A stretch of DNA of 64,000 nt, from the NCBI GenBank assembly GCA_934725855.1, contig CAKVCL010000001.1, positions 62,001 through 126,000 on the forward strand. Reading direction: 5' to 3'. Each line of letters opens with the position of its first letter. Position 1 is the first letter of the stretch. This stretch comes from an uncultured Cellulosilyticum sp. (GTDB taxonomy: Bacteria > Bacillota > Clostridia > Lachnospirales > Cellulosilyticaceae). This document shows positions 1 through 8,631 of this stretch, one piece after another. The translations under genes and the position numbers were made by a program. Under the pieces are notes generated by a model, which searched no databases, was not told where the DNA came from, and worked only from the letters and a program-made list of their open reading frames with translations.

Positions 1-356
1 TTTAAAGAAATCACATAATATGCGCCTTGAACAAGACTCATAAGAGAAGCTGATTTTTCTTCAACTTCATAAGCATCTACTAATGTTATCCCTTCCACCA
101 TCACTTTTTGTAAACGTTCTTTTACCTCTTTAGGTGGCACCACTTCATCCATTACAATTTCCATATATTCCCCTTCACTACTCATTCCAACCGCTAAAGG
201 TAAGGCAAAATAAACTAATGAATGGGGACTAAATCCCTGAGAATAACTAACGGGTAATTGTGCCACTTTAATTAGTCTTTGAAAAAGACGCATTGTATCA
301 AGGTGTCCCACATATTTTACTCGACCCACTTTACTAAATTTTAATCTAACTCTCAT
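1..356 (-). CDS. TIGR03936/DUF2344 family protein, 3' part cut by the window edge
   Basis: Translating the minus strand from an ATG at 354-356 gives an open frame that begins MRVRLKFSKVGRVKYVGHLD and runs off the window. That N-terminus, with the K-G-R-x-K-Y-x-G-H-L-D pattern, is typical of the DUF2344 family (TIGR03936), which is encoded beside or fused to TIGR03960 radical SAM proteins. The start lies inside the last 11 bases of the upstream gene, so the two are probably translationally coupled. The biochemical role of the family is not established; in many Firmicutes the pair precedes ribonuclease G and ribosomal protein L21. About 118 residues are visible, with no stop or frameshift. Confidence 0.85.
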   Translation of the reverse strand, partial: MRVRLKFSKVGRVKYVGHLDTMRLFQRLIKVAQLPVSYSQGFSPHSLVYFALPLAVGMSSEGEYMEIVMDEVVPPKEVKERLQKVMVEGITLVDAYEVEEKSASLMSLVQGAYYVISL

Positions 357-2193
357 GACACAGTCCCTTTCCTAATCGATTTGCCCCACATCCTGAACAT
401 TTTTGTCTACAGTTTGGGGTTGTGGCGGCTGCTTTTGCCAGTTCATTTTCACGCATTAAGAATTTCTTCGTTACGCCAATGTCAATATGATCCCAAGGTA
501 AAATTTCTTCGTATGAACGTTCTCTTTTGGCATAAAAATCAAAGCTTAATCCCATTTCCTTAGCTGCTTGTTCCCATTTTTCAGGATTAAAATATTCTGT
601 CCAACTATCAAATGTGCAGCCTTTTTTGTAAGCACGATAAATCAGTTCAGCAACTTTCTGATCGCCTCTTGCAATAACGGCTTCTAACACACTTGTTTTG
701 GCATCGTGGTGAATATAACGAATTTGCTTTCTAGTAATGCTACCTTTTAAAAGTTTAATCTTCTCAATCAAACGATCCGCTGTATCTTGAGGTGCCCATT
801 GGAATGGTGTAAAAGGCTTCGGTACAAAACAAGAAGTACTGATGGTTAGTTGAAGCCCAGGTGCACGTACAGCTTTATCCACGCCAAAGTAAGTTTGTAC
901 AATCTTGTCACCTAGTTCGGCAATCCCTACAATATCACTAGCTTCTTCATAAGGAAGCCCCAGCATAAAATAAAGTTTGACACGATTCCAACCACCTTCA
1001 AAGGCCAATTTACACCCACGTAAAATCTCCTCTTCTGTAATGTTTTTGTTAATCACATCCCTTTGCTTTTGAGTCCCAGCTTCGGGTGCAAAGGTTAAAC
1101 TACTTTTTCTCACTTCTTGCACTTTTTGCATTAAATCTACAGAAAAAGCATCTACACGAAGCGATGGTAAAGAAATATTTACTTTTTGATCCTTACATAA
1201 ATCCATTAATTCACTTGTAAATGGTTCTAGTGCCTCATAGTCACTTGTACTTAATGAACAAAGTGAAATCTCATCATACCCTGTTGAGGCTAATAACTTC
1301 TTTGCTTCTTGTAGTAAAACTTCTTTGCTTTTTTGACGAACAGGCCTGTAAATCATTCCAGCTTGACAGAATCTGCATCCACGAATACAGCCTCTAAACA
1401 TTTCCAATGTTGCACGATCATGCACTGCTTGAATCCACGGAATAACCTGTGTTTCAGGATAAAAGACTTCATCGACATCTGTTACAATAACCTTTTTGAT
1501 TATTTCAGGTGCATCTTTGTGAAGTTTAACACGCTCTTTTATGGTGCCATCCTCGTTGTAATGCACTTCATAGAATTTAGGCAGATAGAGTCCAGATATT
1601 TTTAAGCATTCCTCTAAAAATCCTTCTCGACTTCCACCATTTGCTTTCCATTCTCTATAACGATCGAATAACTCATCATACTGCACTTCGCCTTCACCAA
1701 TATAAAAAATATCTATAAAAGGGGCTAATGTCTCAGGGTTATAGGTGCAGCAGCCTCCCGCAATCACAATAGGATCTTCTTCTGTTCGATCCTTACTAAA
1801 AATTGGAACACTGCTTAGCTCCAACATATTCAGTACGTTGGTATAGCACATTTCATATTGTAACGTAAATGCTAAAAAGTCAAATTCTTTAAGCGGCGTA
1901 TGTGTTTCTAACGCAAAAAGTGGAAGATTGACCTTTCTCATTGCTTCTTCCATATCTGGCCAAGGCGCAAATACACGCTCGCAAAATACATCTTCTCTTC
2001 TATTAAAAAAGTGATACAAAATCTGCATACCCAAATGACTCATCCCAACTTCATAAACATCTGGGAATGCAAAAGCAACACGTACCATTTCTGATGTAAT
2101 TGCTTTACTCACACTATTAAGTTCACCACCAATATAACGTGCTGGTTTATCTACCCGACTTAATAGTTCATCTGTTAATTCTACTACTGACAT
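346..2193 (-). CDS. TIGR03960 family radical SAM protein (B12-binding-type N-terminus)
   Basis: This is a full-length 615-residue protein. It has an N-terminal B12-binding-like half, then the radical SAM cluster CxxxCxxC near residues 268-275 in the context F-R-G-C-I-R-G-C-R-F-C-Q. The C-terminal tail is rich in cysteine (C-R-Q-K-C-S-G-C-G). These are the marks of the TIGR03960 family, which always travels with the DUF2344 protein encoded immediately downstream here (11-base overlap). The role is unknown; an RNA or ribosome modification job has been suspected from gene context, but nothing in this sequence proves it. The cluster cysteines are intact, so it should be an active radical SAM enzyme. 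Confidence 0.93.
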   Translation of the reverse strand: MSVVELTDELLSRVDKPARYIGGELNSVSKAITSEMVRVAFAFPDVYEVGMSHLGMQILYHFFNRREDVFCERVFAPWPDMEEAMRKVNLPLFALETHTPLKEFDFLAFTLQYEMCYTNVLNMLELSSVPIFSKDRTEEDPIVIAGGCCTYNPETLAPFIDIFYIGEGEVQYDELFDRYREWKANGGSREGFLEECLKISGLYLPKFYEVHYNEDGTIKERVKLHKDAPEIIKKVIVTDVDEVFYPETQVIPWIQAVHDRATLEMFRGCIRGCRFCQAGMIYRPVRQKSKEVLLQEAKKLLASTGYDEISLCSLSTSDYEALEPFTSELMDLCKDQKVNISLPSLRVDAFSVDLMQKVQEVRKSSLTFAPEAGTQKQRDVINKNITEEEILRGCKLAFEGGWNRVKLYFMLGLPYEEASDIVGIAELGDKIVQTYFGVDKAVRAPGLQLTISTSCFVPKPFTPFQWAPQDTADRLIEKIKLLKGSITRKQIRYIHHDAKTSVLEAVIARGDQKVAELIYRAYKKGCTFDSWTEYFNPEKWEQAAKEMGLSFDFYAKRERSYEEILPWDHIDIGVTKKFLMRENELAKAAATTPNCRQKCSGCGANRLGKGLCHES

Positions 2194-2214
2194 TTCTTCC
2201 TCCGTATAGTTATA

Positions 2215-2532
2215 TTAAATCATTTGTTTAATGGCTTCTTCCAGCTTTCCTTCAAAAGCTTGTACTGCCTGAATGGAACACTCCTCTTCCAATAAATTTC
2301 CCACATAAAGCGATACCCTTGTACCCCATTCACTTTGACTTATAAATAACAAACTCCATAATAAAAGGGAACAAACAAAAAGTTCTATAAAAAAATAGCT
2401 TAATTGAGTTTGTGTTTCTTGAGCTGTTGTAGTCTCCTCTGAGGTTATTGTTACTGGTCTCTCAAAATCTGTTTTATTTTCAAACATTTCACTTACAGGG
2501 TGCTCATTTATTCTAGATGTTTCATTAATCAT
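2215..2532 (-). CDS. small single-pass membrane protein, unknown function
   Basis: A 105-residue protein starts at the ATG at 2530-2532, which follows a strong GGGAGG site by about 7 bases; an upstream in-frame GTG at 2553 lacks such spacing. Residues 1-55 or so are polar and acidic and rich in Thr and Glu. One hydrophobic span of about 20 residues follows (Y-F-F-I-E-L-F-V-C-S-L-L-L-W-S-L-L-F-I), then a C-terminal part of about 35 residues. I do not recognise a family. It lies 21 bases upstream of the radical SAM gene on the same strand, so it is probably cotranscribed. The topology is inferred only from hydrophobicity. Confidence 0.6.
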   Translation of the reverse strand: MINETSRINEHPVSEMFENKTDFERPVTITSEETTTAQETQTQLSYFFIELFVCSLLLWSLLFISQSEWGTRVSLYVGNLLEEECSIQAVQAFEGKLEEAIKQMI

Positions 2533-2623
2533 AACGTTTCCTCCCTTAACCACTCTTATACAAGCTAACTATATGCACCAAGGGAATAATTTATGTGAAA
2601 GTCTCTGTAAGTTTAAGCAAAAT

Positions 2624-2649
2624 AAAAAAGACTTTAAAAAAGTCTTTTA
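2624..2649 (-). terminator. intrinsic terminator after mgsA
   Basis: AAAAGACT and AGTCTTTT pair around a short A-rich loop and are followed, on the minus strand, by a T-rich run. The hairpin overlaps the mgsA stop codon and closes the min-rodA-mgsA transcription unit. Confidence 0.75.
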
Positions 2650-3042
2650 TCGCATGACCTCACGCCAGCTTAAATCTCCTCTTTCCAGTGCCTTAACTAA
2701 AAGCTCTGCTGTGGCAAGATTTGTGGCAATCGGAATATTATGTGTATCACATAGTCTCTCTATTCCGCCTAAATCCGGCTCATGGGGTTTTTGAGAAATA
2801 GGGTCTCTTAAAAAAATAACCATATCAATTTGATTATGTGCAATTTGAGCCCCCAATTGTTGCACGCCACCTAAATGTCCTGCTAAATATTTATAAATCG
2901 TCAAATTGGTTGCTTCTTCAATCAATCGACCGGTTGTACCAGTGGCATATAATGTATGCTTGGTTAAAATATGACGATACGCAATTGTAAAATTTTCCAT
3001 TAGTTTCTTTTTTGCATCATGTGCAACTAAAGCTACATTCAT
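2647..3042 (-). CDS. mgsA: methylglyoxal synthase family protein with altered catalytic motif
   Basis: A 131-residue protein of normal length for methylglyoxal synthase, which turns dihydroxyacetone phosphate into methylglyoxal and phosphate. Family motifs are clear: V-A-H-D at residues 6-9, the phosphate-binding A-T-G-T-T-G near 33-38, F-L-R-D-P, and P-H-E-P-D. The motif that normally reads G-P-x-G-G-D-Q-Q reads G-H-L-G-G-V-Q-Q, so the aspartate equivalent to E. coli Asp71 (the proposed catalytic base) is Val60; the codon is GTG in the sequence. The other active-site His and Asp are kept. It sits 13 bases after rodA, a common clostridial position. It may be weak, inactive or changed in job; the family assignment is sure, the activity is not. 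Confidence 0.88.
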   Translation of the reverse strand: MNVALVAHDAKKKLMENFTIAYRHILTKHTLYATGTTGRLIEEATNLTIYKYLAGHLGGVQQLGAQIAHNQIDMVIFLRDPISQKPHEPDLGGIERLCDTHNIPIATNLATAELLVKALERGDLSWREVMR

Positions 3043-3055
3043 CTTTTAACCCTCC

Positions 3056-4174
3056 CTAAAACATTTTTTTCTCACTACGCATGGCAACGTTTAAGACAAG
3101 TCCCAATCCCATCATATTTGCCCAAAGTGAGCTGCCACCATAGCTAATAAATGGAATAGGGATTCCTGTATTAGGTAAAAAGTCTGTTACAACACCCATA
3201 TTCACGAAACTTTGCATAGCAATCATTCCAAAATAACCAATCACAATAAATCTTCCTAATTCATCAGGTGCACCTCTTGCAATCCATAATCCTCTAAAGA
3301 TAAAGAGCAATAAAACTCCGATTACAGTCAATACGCCAACAAAACCAAACTCTTCTCCAACAACCGCCATAATAAAATCGTTATGTGATTCAGGTAAGTA
3401 GTTCAGTTGGCTAATAGACCCTTGATTCATCCCTTTACCATACAGACCACCTGAGCCTATTGCTTGAACTGCACGATTTGTTTGAAATTTGTCGTCATTT
3501 GAATCGCCCCCTGTCACTAATCCCATGATACGTTCACGTTGATAATCTTGAATAATAGATTGATCTGGATTATTGACAATATAGACAAATACAACAATAA
3601 CAAGTATCGCTCCAACCGTAGCACCCATAAAAATATACTTAAGATTTAGCTTGCTCATAAATAATTGTATCACCATTATGACAAGAAGTACAATACTTGT
3701 TGACAAATTTGGCTGACGATTTACCAAAATAAATGGGATAAACTCAAATATACCAATAATTAGAAGTGGCCATATCTTGTTAAGCCGCGTATTGTATTTG
3801 TTAATAATGGTAGCGCCACATAATATCATCCCTATTTTAGCAAATTCAGAAGGTTGGATTTGTACAGGGCCTATGTTTAACCATCGCGTTGCACCATTGG
3901 CACTCACACCAAATAGCTTAACTGCTATAAGCATTAAAATAATTCCTACATAAATAAAGCCATACCAGGTTGAGAGCACATGGTAGTCAATGCTCATCAC
4001 AATGAACATTACCACAAACCCAACAATAAAATACATGATTTGATTACGTATATTCGTGGTATCACCTGCATAAGCTGTCGCACTATTAATAGCTAACAAG
4101 CCGATACTTGCCAAAATTACCATTAATAAGATCAGGCAAATATCTATTTTTTTGAATAAATTCTTAATTTCCAT
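3056..4174 (-). CDS. rodA: rod shape-determining protein RodA (SEDS glycosyltransferase)
   Basis: A 372-residue, very hydrophobic protein with about ten membrane spans. The C-terminal motif N-x-G-x-x-T-D-x-L-P-N-T-G-I-P-I-P-F-I-S-Y-G-G-S is that of the SEDS family (RodA/FtsW/SpoVE), peptidoglycan polymerases working with class B PBPs. I choose RodA over FtsW or SpoVE because of the linkage to min and mre genes. It lies 38 bases after minE and 13 before mgsA, in the same direction. No class B PBP gene is adjacent. The ribosome-binding site is weak (AAAGGA at long spacing), so the start is less sure than the family. Confidence 0.92.
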   Translation of the reverse strand: MEIKNLFKKIDICLILLMVILASIGLLAINSATAYAGDTTNIRNQIMYFIVGFVVMFIVMSIDYHVLSTWYGFIYVGIILMLIAVKLFGVSANGATRWLNIGPVQIQPSEFAKIGMILCGATIINKYNTRLNKIWPLLIIGIFEFIPFILVNRQPNLSTSIVLLVIMVIQLFMSKLNLKYIFMGATVGAILVIVVFVYIVNNPDQSIIQDYQRERIMGLVTGGDSNDDKFQTNRAVQAIGSGGLYGKGMNQGSISQLNYLPESHNDFIMAVVGEEFGFVGVLTVIGVLLLFIFRGLWIARGAPDELGRFIVIGYFGMIAMQSFVNMGVVTDFLPNTGIPIPFISYGGSSLWANMMGLGLVLNVAMRSEKKMF

Positions 4175-4212
4175 TTTTAAGAGAAAATCCTTTCAAAGCA
4201 ACGTCTATATTA

Positions 4213-4494
4213 CTACTTTACTTTTTTTAAATTCTTAATTGGAATATTAGCAGAAAGCACAGGTGCCTTCTTTCCATTTTCATCACAGTCCATATTAGAT
4301 ATTTCAATATTCAATTCTTTTGTATCAATATCTACATATTTAGAAATGACCTCCAAAATATCTGCACGCATCATTTCTAGTAATTCAGTAGAACAATTCA
4401 TTCGGTCATGAATGAGTACCAGTTTCAATCGATCAGTTGCAACAGAACCAGACTTATTTTTTTTACCAAATAGCGTGTTCAAATCAAACCCCAT
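4213..4494 (-). CDS. minE: cell division topological specificity factor MinE
   Basis: A 93-residue MinE. The ATG at 4492-4494 follows GAGG by 8 bases; a GTG three codons upstream overlaps that site and is unlikely. The N-terminal part holds the MinD-contact helix (R-L-K-L-V-L-I-H-D-R), and the rest is the dimerising topological-specificity domain with M-R-A-D-I-L-E-V-I-S-K-Y. MinE stimulates MinD ATPase and drives Min oscillation. Finding MinE beside MinC/D means this clostridium uses an oscillator-type Min system rather than the DivIVA-only type. The stop of minD is 14 bases upstream. Confidence 0.95.
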   Translation of the reverse strand: MGFDLNTLFGKKNKSGSVATDRLKLVLIHDRMNCSTELLEMMRADILEVISKYVDIDTKELNIEISNMDCDENGKKAPVLSANIPIKNLKKVK

Positions 4495-4508
4495 ACCTTT
4501 CACCTCTT

Positions 4509-5306
4509 TTAATTTCCAAATCCAAACACTTTCTTTAATTTACCCATGAAATTATTGTTTGTATTTAAATCCAAGAATGGTACGTCTTGTCCTAATACAC
4601 GACTTGCAATGTTTTTAAAGGCTTTGCCAGCCATTGAACTAGCATCCGCGCAAGCTGGTTCTCCTTTGTTGGTAGTCACTACAATTTGTTCATCATCTGG
4701 TACAACCCCTATTAAATCAACCGCAAGTATTTCTACAACGTCCTCCATTGCCATCATATCGCCGCGTTTTACCATTTGCATTCGAACGCGATTAATAACA
4801 AGTTGCATATTAGATACCCCATGAGACTCTAAGAGCCCAATAATACGGTCAGCATCCCTTACAGCTGATACTTCAGGGGTGGTTACAATAAGCGCCCTGT
4901 CAGCTCCCGCAATAGCATTTTGAAAACCTTGTTCAATGCCAGCAGGACAATCTAAAATAACATAATCATAGTCTTCTCTTAAGGTATCACATAGTTTTTT
5001 CATTTGTTCAGGACTTACTGCATTCTTATCTCTTGTTTGAGCGGCTGGTAATAAAAATAAACCTTCAAAGCGTTTATCTTTAATAAGTGCTTGCTTTAGG
5101 CGACATCTTCCTTCAACCACATCCACTAAATCGTAAACGATACGGTTTTCAAGTCCCATGACAACATCTAAATTTCTAAGTCCGATATCTGCATCCACTA
5201 AAACAACGCTTTTGCCTTGCAAGGCAAGTGCAGTTCCTACATTGGCTGAAGTAGTGGTTTTCCCTACCCCGCCTTTTCCTGACGTCACAACGATTACTTC
5301 ACTCAT
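4509..5306 (-). CDS. minD: septum site-determining ATPase MinD
   Basis: A 265-residue protein. The start is the ATG at 5304-5306, behind a GGGGG site; the longer open frame upstream has no ribosome-binding site and would run into minC. The deviant Walker A motif G-K-G-G-V-G-K-T-T is at residues 10-18, and the C-terminus ends in a short amphipathic helix (F-M-G-K-L-K-K-V-F-G-F) that should bind membrane. MinD recruits MinC to block FtsZ assembly away from mid-cell. The gene starts 4 bases after minC stops, so the two are tightly coupled. Confidence 0.97.
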   Translation of the reverse strand: MSEVIVVTSGKGGVGKTTTSANVGTALALQGKSVVLVDADIGLRNLDVVMGLENRIVYDLVDVVEGRCRLKQALIKDKRFEGLFLLPAAQTRDKNAVSPEQMKKLCDTLREDYDYVILDCPAGIEQGFQNAIAGADRALIVTTPEVSAVRDADRIIGLLESHGVSNMQLVINRVRMQMVKRGDMMAMEDVVEILAVDLIGVVPDDEQIVVTTNKGEPACADASSMAGKAFKNIASRVLGQDVPFLDLNTNNNFMGKLKKVFGFGN

Positions 5307-5310
5307 TTCA

Positions 5311-6009
5311 TTATTCCCCCTGCTCATCATTAACTCGTAGCATATGCTGAATGCTACTTGCATCTAAAACATCAATATAGATTTTTTCACCTAATAAATA
5401 GGCTATTTGTAATTCTCCTGAGGTATTTTTTTCATCTTTGGGACAAGGTGCAATGACATTCTTTATACCGATCTGAATAGGCATCATCCCTCTACAAATA
5501 ATAAATGGATGTTCAAAATGGGCATCTAGTCCTGCATGTATCTTTCCTTTAACCATCCCAAAAACAATCACATTCCCACCTGCTTTAATGCTCCCTCCAG
5601 GATTAATATCTCCAAAAACAATCACATTTCCCGGATATTCAATTTCCATTCCTGAGCGTATAATGCCATAGTAAAAATGGGTTAAAGAACCATTTAAAGA
5701 TTCGAGTTCTTTTTTAACCCATAACATGTGTTCGTCATAAGGAATTGGCTCATTTTCAAAGGGATGGACAAAAGAAATATTAATCACATTTTGCGTACTT
5801 AATAAAGCCATTAATGCTTCTTGTTCGCTAGTACTTAACAAACGTCCTTTAAAACGAATACTAAGATTCGTACCTTTAAAAAATGTCTTTGATTGGCTTA
5901 GCTTTTCTTTAAAACAACTCATCACCTCATCAAAAGGTGCCTGACCGTCTAGTAGAATAACAATCCCATCCATCGTTCCTTTGAATACGACAAGATTTGC
6001 TTCTCCCAT
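5311..6009 (-). CDS. minC: septum site-determining protein MinC
   Basis: A 232-residue protein with two parts: an N-terminal FtsZ-binding domain (residues 1 to about 105) and a C-terminal beta-helical domain with the family run G-N-V-I-V-F-G-D-I-N-P-G and G-G-N-V-I-V-F-G-M-V-K-G. MinC inhibits FtsZ polymerisation when bound to MinD. The ATG at 6009 follows GAGGGAG. It heads the min cluster and has its own promoter-like sequence about 80 bases upstream, so the min genes need not depend on transcription from mreB. Confidence 0.95.
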   Translation of the reverse strand: MGEANLVVFKGTMDGIVILLDGQAPFDEVMSCFKEKLSQSKTFFKGTNLSIRFKGRLLSTSEQEALMALLSTQNVINISFVHPFENEPIPYDEHMLWVKKELESLNGSLTHFYYGIIRSGMEIEYPGNVIVFGDINPGGSIKAGGNVIVFGMVKGKIHAGLDAHFEHPFIICRGMMPIQIGIKNVIAPCPKDEKNTSGELQIAYLLGEKIYIDVLDASSIQHMLRVNDEQGE

Positions 6010-6085
6010 GCTTCTCCCTCAATTCTATCCCAAATCATTTTCTATGTTTATCATAAACCATACTTTTACTAACATTCTCCTATTT

Positions 6086-6115
6086 ATTTTACACCAATAG
6101 AGCTAATATTGACAA
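6086..6115 (-). promoter_or_regulatory. promoter-like sequence upstream of minC
   Basis: Read on the minus strand: TTGTCA (6110-6115), an 18-bp spacer, and TAAAAT (6086-6091), placed about 80 bases before the minC start in the 162-base gap after mreD. It fits a sigma-A promoter. Confidence 0.5.
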
Positions 6116-6171
6116 TTAGAATTCAACATTTCATCTTATTATTTACAATTCTTTCATCCAATAAGCTTAAA

Positions 6172-6681
6172 TTAAAAAATGTTTCTCGAATAATGTTCAC
6201 TTTTCTCAATTCTTTCATTAATTAAATAAGCAATTTGATAAACAATTAATGACAAGGTAATCGTATAAATAAGTTCTGGAATCACGATCGCCTTAATAAA
6301 ATATCCAAAATGAAGTTGTCCTCTTAAAACAAACGACAGAATATTAATCATACTATAGAAAAGACTACTTACTAAAGTACAAATAAATGGAATAATAAAA
6401 TTTTCTCGATAAAAATTTTTATTAAATTTACCGCAAACGAATCCAATAAACATATAACTAAGCAAAGTAGGGCCTATATGTAAACCAAAAGAAATATCAT
6501 ACAAAAGCCCTGCCACACCACCAATAGCCATTCCTTCTTTACTTCCTCTTAATAAAGCAAATGAAACAATCAGCATAATCATAAAATTAGGTCCAATTCC
6601 ACCAATACGAATATACTGAAATAGAGTAGATTCTAAGATATGAATGATAACGAGTAAACTTCCAACGACAGCAATTCTCAT
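6172..6681 (-). CDS. mreD: rod shape-determining protein MreD
   Basis: A 169-residue, hydrophobic protein with about five membrane spans, matching MreD in size, character and position after mreC. The start is the ATG at 6679-6681, behind AGGAGG; an earlier in-frame ATG at 6699 overlaps the mreC stop and has no site. MreD couples MreB filaments to the wall-synthesis machinery. Sequence conservation in MreD is low, so position carries much of the call. No mrdA (PBP2) gene follows, unlike many related clusters. Confidence 0.88.
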   Translation of the reverse strand: MRIAVVGSLLVIIHILESTLFQYIRIGGIGPNFMIMLIVSFALLRGSKEGMAIGGVAGLLYDISFGLHIGPTLLSYMFIGFVCGKFNKNFYRENFIIPFICTLVSSLFYSMINILSFVLRGQLHFGYFIKAIVIPELIYTITLSLIVYQIAYLINERIEKSEHYSRNIF

Positions 6682-6691
6682 CTCAACCCTC

Positions 6692-7513
6692 CTACTCATT
6701 TTTTGTACTTAGCACTAATACTTGTTTTAGGTGCTCAAAATCAACAACTGGACGTACATAGGCATAGGTAACTAAATCATTACTACTAACAATCACTTCT
6801 TCTACTTTGCCAACTAAAATACCTGGAGGATAAACATCACTTAAATAAGAAGTAATGATTTGATCATTTTTTACCACTTCAGATTCACCATTAATCTCTA
6901 AAACACATAGCCCTTCATTAGAAAGTTCAATATCACCTTTTAATATGCCAACATCTCCCGTTCGGCTGACTTCTACGCCAACAGCACTCTGACTATCTAT
7001 TAGTGTGACTACTTTTGATGAGATGTCTGTGGCTTCTTCTACATGCCCAACTAGTCCTCCGTCAGCAAAAACCACACTATTATTTTGTACATTTTGTTTA
7101 ATGCCAACATCAATCGTATAAATTTTGCTCCAATTTCCATAATCTCTACCGATCACATTGGCGCCAATGCTTAAGCCATAGTCTGCATACTTTTCTTTCA
7201 TATCCAGCGCATTTCTAAGACGTTCTAAATCACTTGTAACCTGCTGGGCTACAACTTGCTTAGCTTTTAGCTGATCATTTTCTTCCTTTAAAGCTTTATT
7301 TTCTGCAATAAGGTCATCTACCTTCTTAAAATGAAGATAAAGATCACTTGTATTATTGGTTAAAAAAGTAATTCCTTTCTCAAAAGGATAAAGAATATAA
7401 TTTACCCCTGTACTAAGTACAGGGATATGAAAAACTTTTCCCACACCAATAAGACCAGCCAAAAGGACTACTGCGATTATCCCGCCCCTTTTTGTTTTCT
7501 TATTTAGTTTCAA
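6692..7513 (-). CDS. mreC: rod shape-determining protein MreC
   Basis: A 273-residue protein: a short cytoplasmic lead, one membrane span (residues about 12-30), a coiled coil near 60-95, then the extracytoplasmic beta domains. The start is TTG at 7511-7513, behind AAGGAG with 8 bases between; no better start is visible. MreC bridges MreB inside the cell to the PBPs outside. It lies 16 bases after mreB and 10 bases before mreD. Confidence 0.95.
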   Translation of the reverse strand: MKLNKKTKRGGIIAVVLLAGLIGVGKVFHIPVLSTGVNYILYPFEKGITFLTNNTSDLYLHFKKVDDLIAENKALKEENDQLKAKQVVAQQVTSDLERLRNALDMKEKYADYGLSIGANVIGRDYGNWSKIYTIDVGIKQNVQNNSVVFADGGLVGHVEEATDISSKVVTLIDSQSAVGVEVSRTGDVGILKGDIELSNEGLCVLEINGESEVVKNDQIITSYLSDVYPPGILVGKVEEVIVSSNDLVTYAYVRPVVDFEHLKQVLVLSTKNE

Positions 7514-7529
7514 GGTACTCGCTCCTTAT

Positions 7530-8540
7530 TTATTTGTCATCAGCAAAAATAGCTGACCATTTTTCAATATTTTCTAATGCATAACCTGTTCCTTTTGCGA
7601 CACAATCTAATGGATCTTCTGCAATATTAACTGGCATACCTGTTTCTAGACTAATGAGTGTGTCTAAACCAGTTAATAGAGCCCCACCACCTGTCAGCAT
7701 AATACCACTTTCCATAATATCCGCAGCAAGTTCTGGTGGGGTTTTTTCAAGGGTTAATTTAATCGCTTCAATAATAGAATTAACCGGTTCTTTAATGGCT
7801 TCTGTTACTTCAGCTGATGTAATCGTTAAAACTTTTGGAAGTCCCGTTACAAGGTCACGACCCCTAATTTCCATTGTTTCATCTTGTTTTGCTGGGTAAG
7901 CTGCCCCAATATTAATCTTAATTTGCTCAGCTGTTCTTTCACCGATCATTAAATTGTATTCACGTTTAATATACGCCACAATATATTCATCAAATTCATC
8001 ACCTGCAATACGAAGAGACTTGCTTGCTACAATACCGCCTAGTGAAATAACCGCAACATCTGTCGTTCCGCCACCGATATCCACCACCATATTACCAGTT
8101 GGCTCTTCCACACGCAAATGTGCCCCAATAGCCGCCGCCATTGGTTCTTCCATAATAAGCGCTTTTTTTGCACCTGCTTTCTCAGCTGCCTCTTCTACGG
8201 CACGTTTTTCTACTGAAGTAACACCAGATGGTACACAAACAATCACTCTTGGTTTTGAACCAAACATGGATTGTTTGTAAGCTTTTCCAATAAAATAACG
8301 TAACATGGCAGCAGTTGTATCAAAATCTGCAATGACACCATCTTTAAGTGGTCTAATGGCTACAATATTACCTGGTGTTCTACCAATCATTTGTTTGGCT
8401 TCATCACCAACAGCCAATACTTCGTTATTTTTTTCTTTAATGGCAACAACGGATGGCTCATTGACCACAATTCCTTTTCCTTTTACAAAAACTAATGTAT
8501 TAGCAGTACCTAAATCGATACCCATATCTTTACTAAACAT
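7530..8540 (-). CDS. mreB: rod shape-determining actin homologue MreB
   Basis: A 336-residue protein of the usual MreB length, with the actin-fold phosphate motifs D-L-G-T-A-N-T (residues 9-15) and [11 protein letters not shown], and the adenosine motif M-L-T-G-G-G-A. It polymerises on the membrane and guides side-wall synthesis. The ATG is preceded by AGGAGG. The gene is first in mreBCD and has a very good promoter in the gap after radC. Confidence 0.98.
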   Translation of the reverse strand: MFSKDMGIDLGTANTLVFVKGKGIVVNEPSVVAIKEKNNEVLAVGDEAKQMIGRTPGNIVAIRPLKDGVIADFDTTAAMLRYFIGKAYKQSMFGSKPRVIVCVPSGVTSVEKRAVEEAAEKAGAKKALIMEEPMAAAIGAHLRVEEPTGNMVVDIGGGTTDVAVISLGGIVASKSLRIAGDEFDEYIVAYIKREYNLMIGERTAEQIKINIGAAYPAKQDETMEIRGRDLVTGLPKVLTITSAEVTEAIKEPVNSIIEAIKLTLEKTPPELAADIMESGIMLTGGGALLTGLDTLISLETGMPVNIAEDPLDCVAKGTGYALENIEKWSAIFADDK

Positions 8541-8599
8541 ATTATTTCCTCCTAATTGGCTATCTACACTATATGAGTTGACAAAATATCATATCTATC

Positions 8600-8628
8600 A
8601 TCATACCTTTTTTTGTTTTTTTTTTCAA
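8600..8628 (-). promoter_or_regulatory. promoter of the mreBCD operon
   Basis: On the minus strand TTGAAA (8623-8628) and TATGAT (8600-8605) are separated by a 17-bp A-rich spacer, about 60 bases before mreB. This indicates that mreBCD can be transcribed independently of radC. Confidence 0.65.
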
Positions 8629-8631
8629 CAA

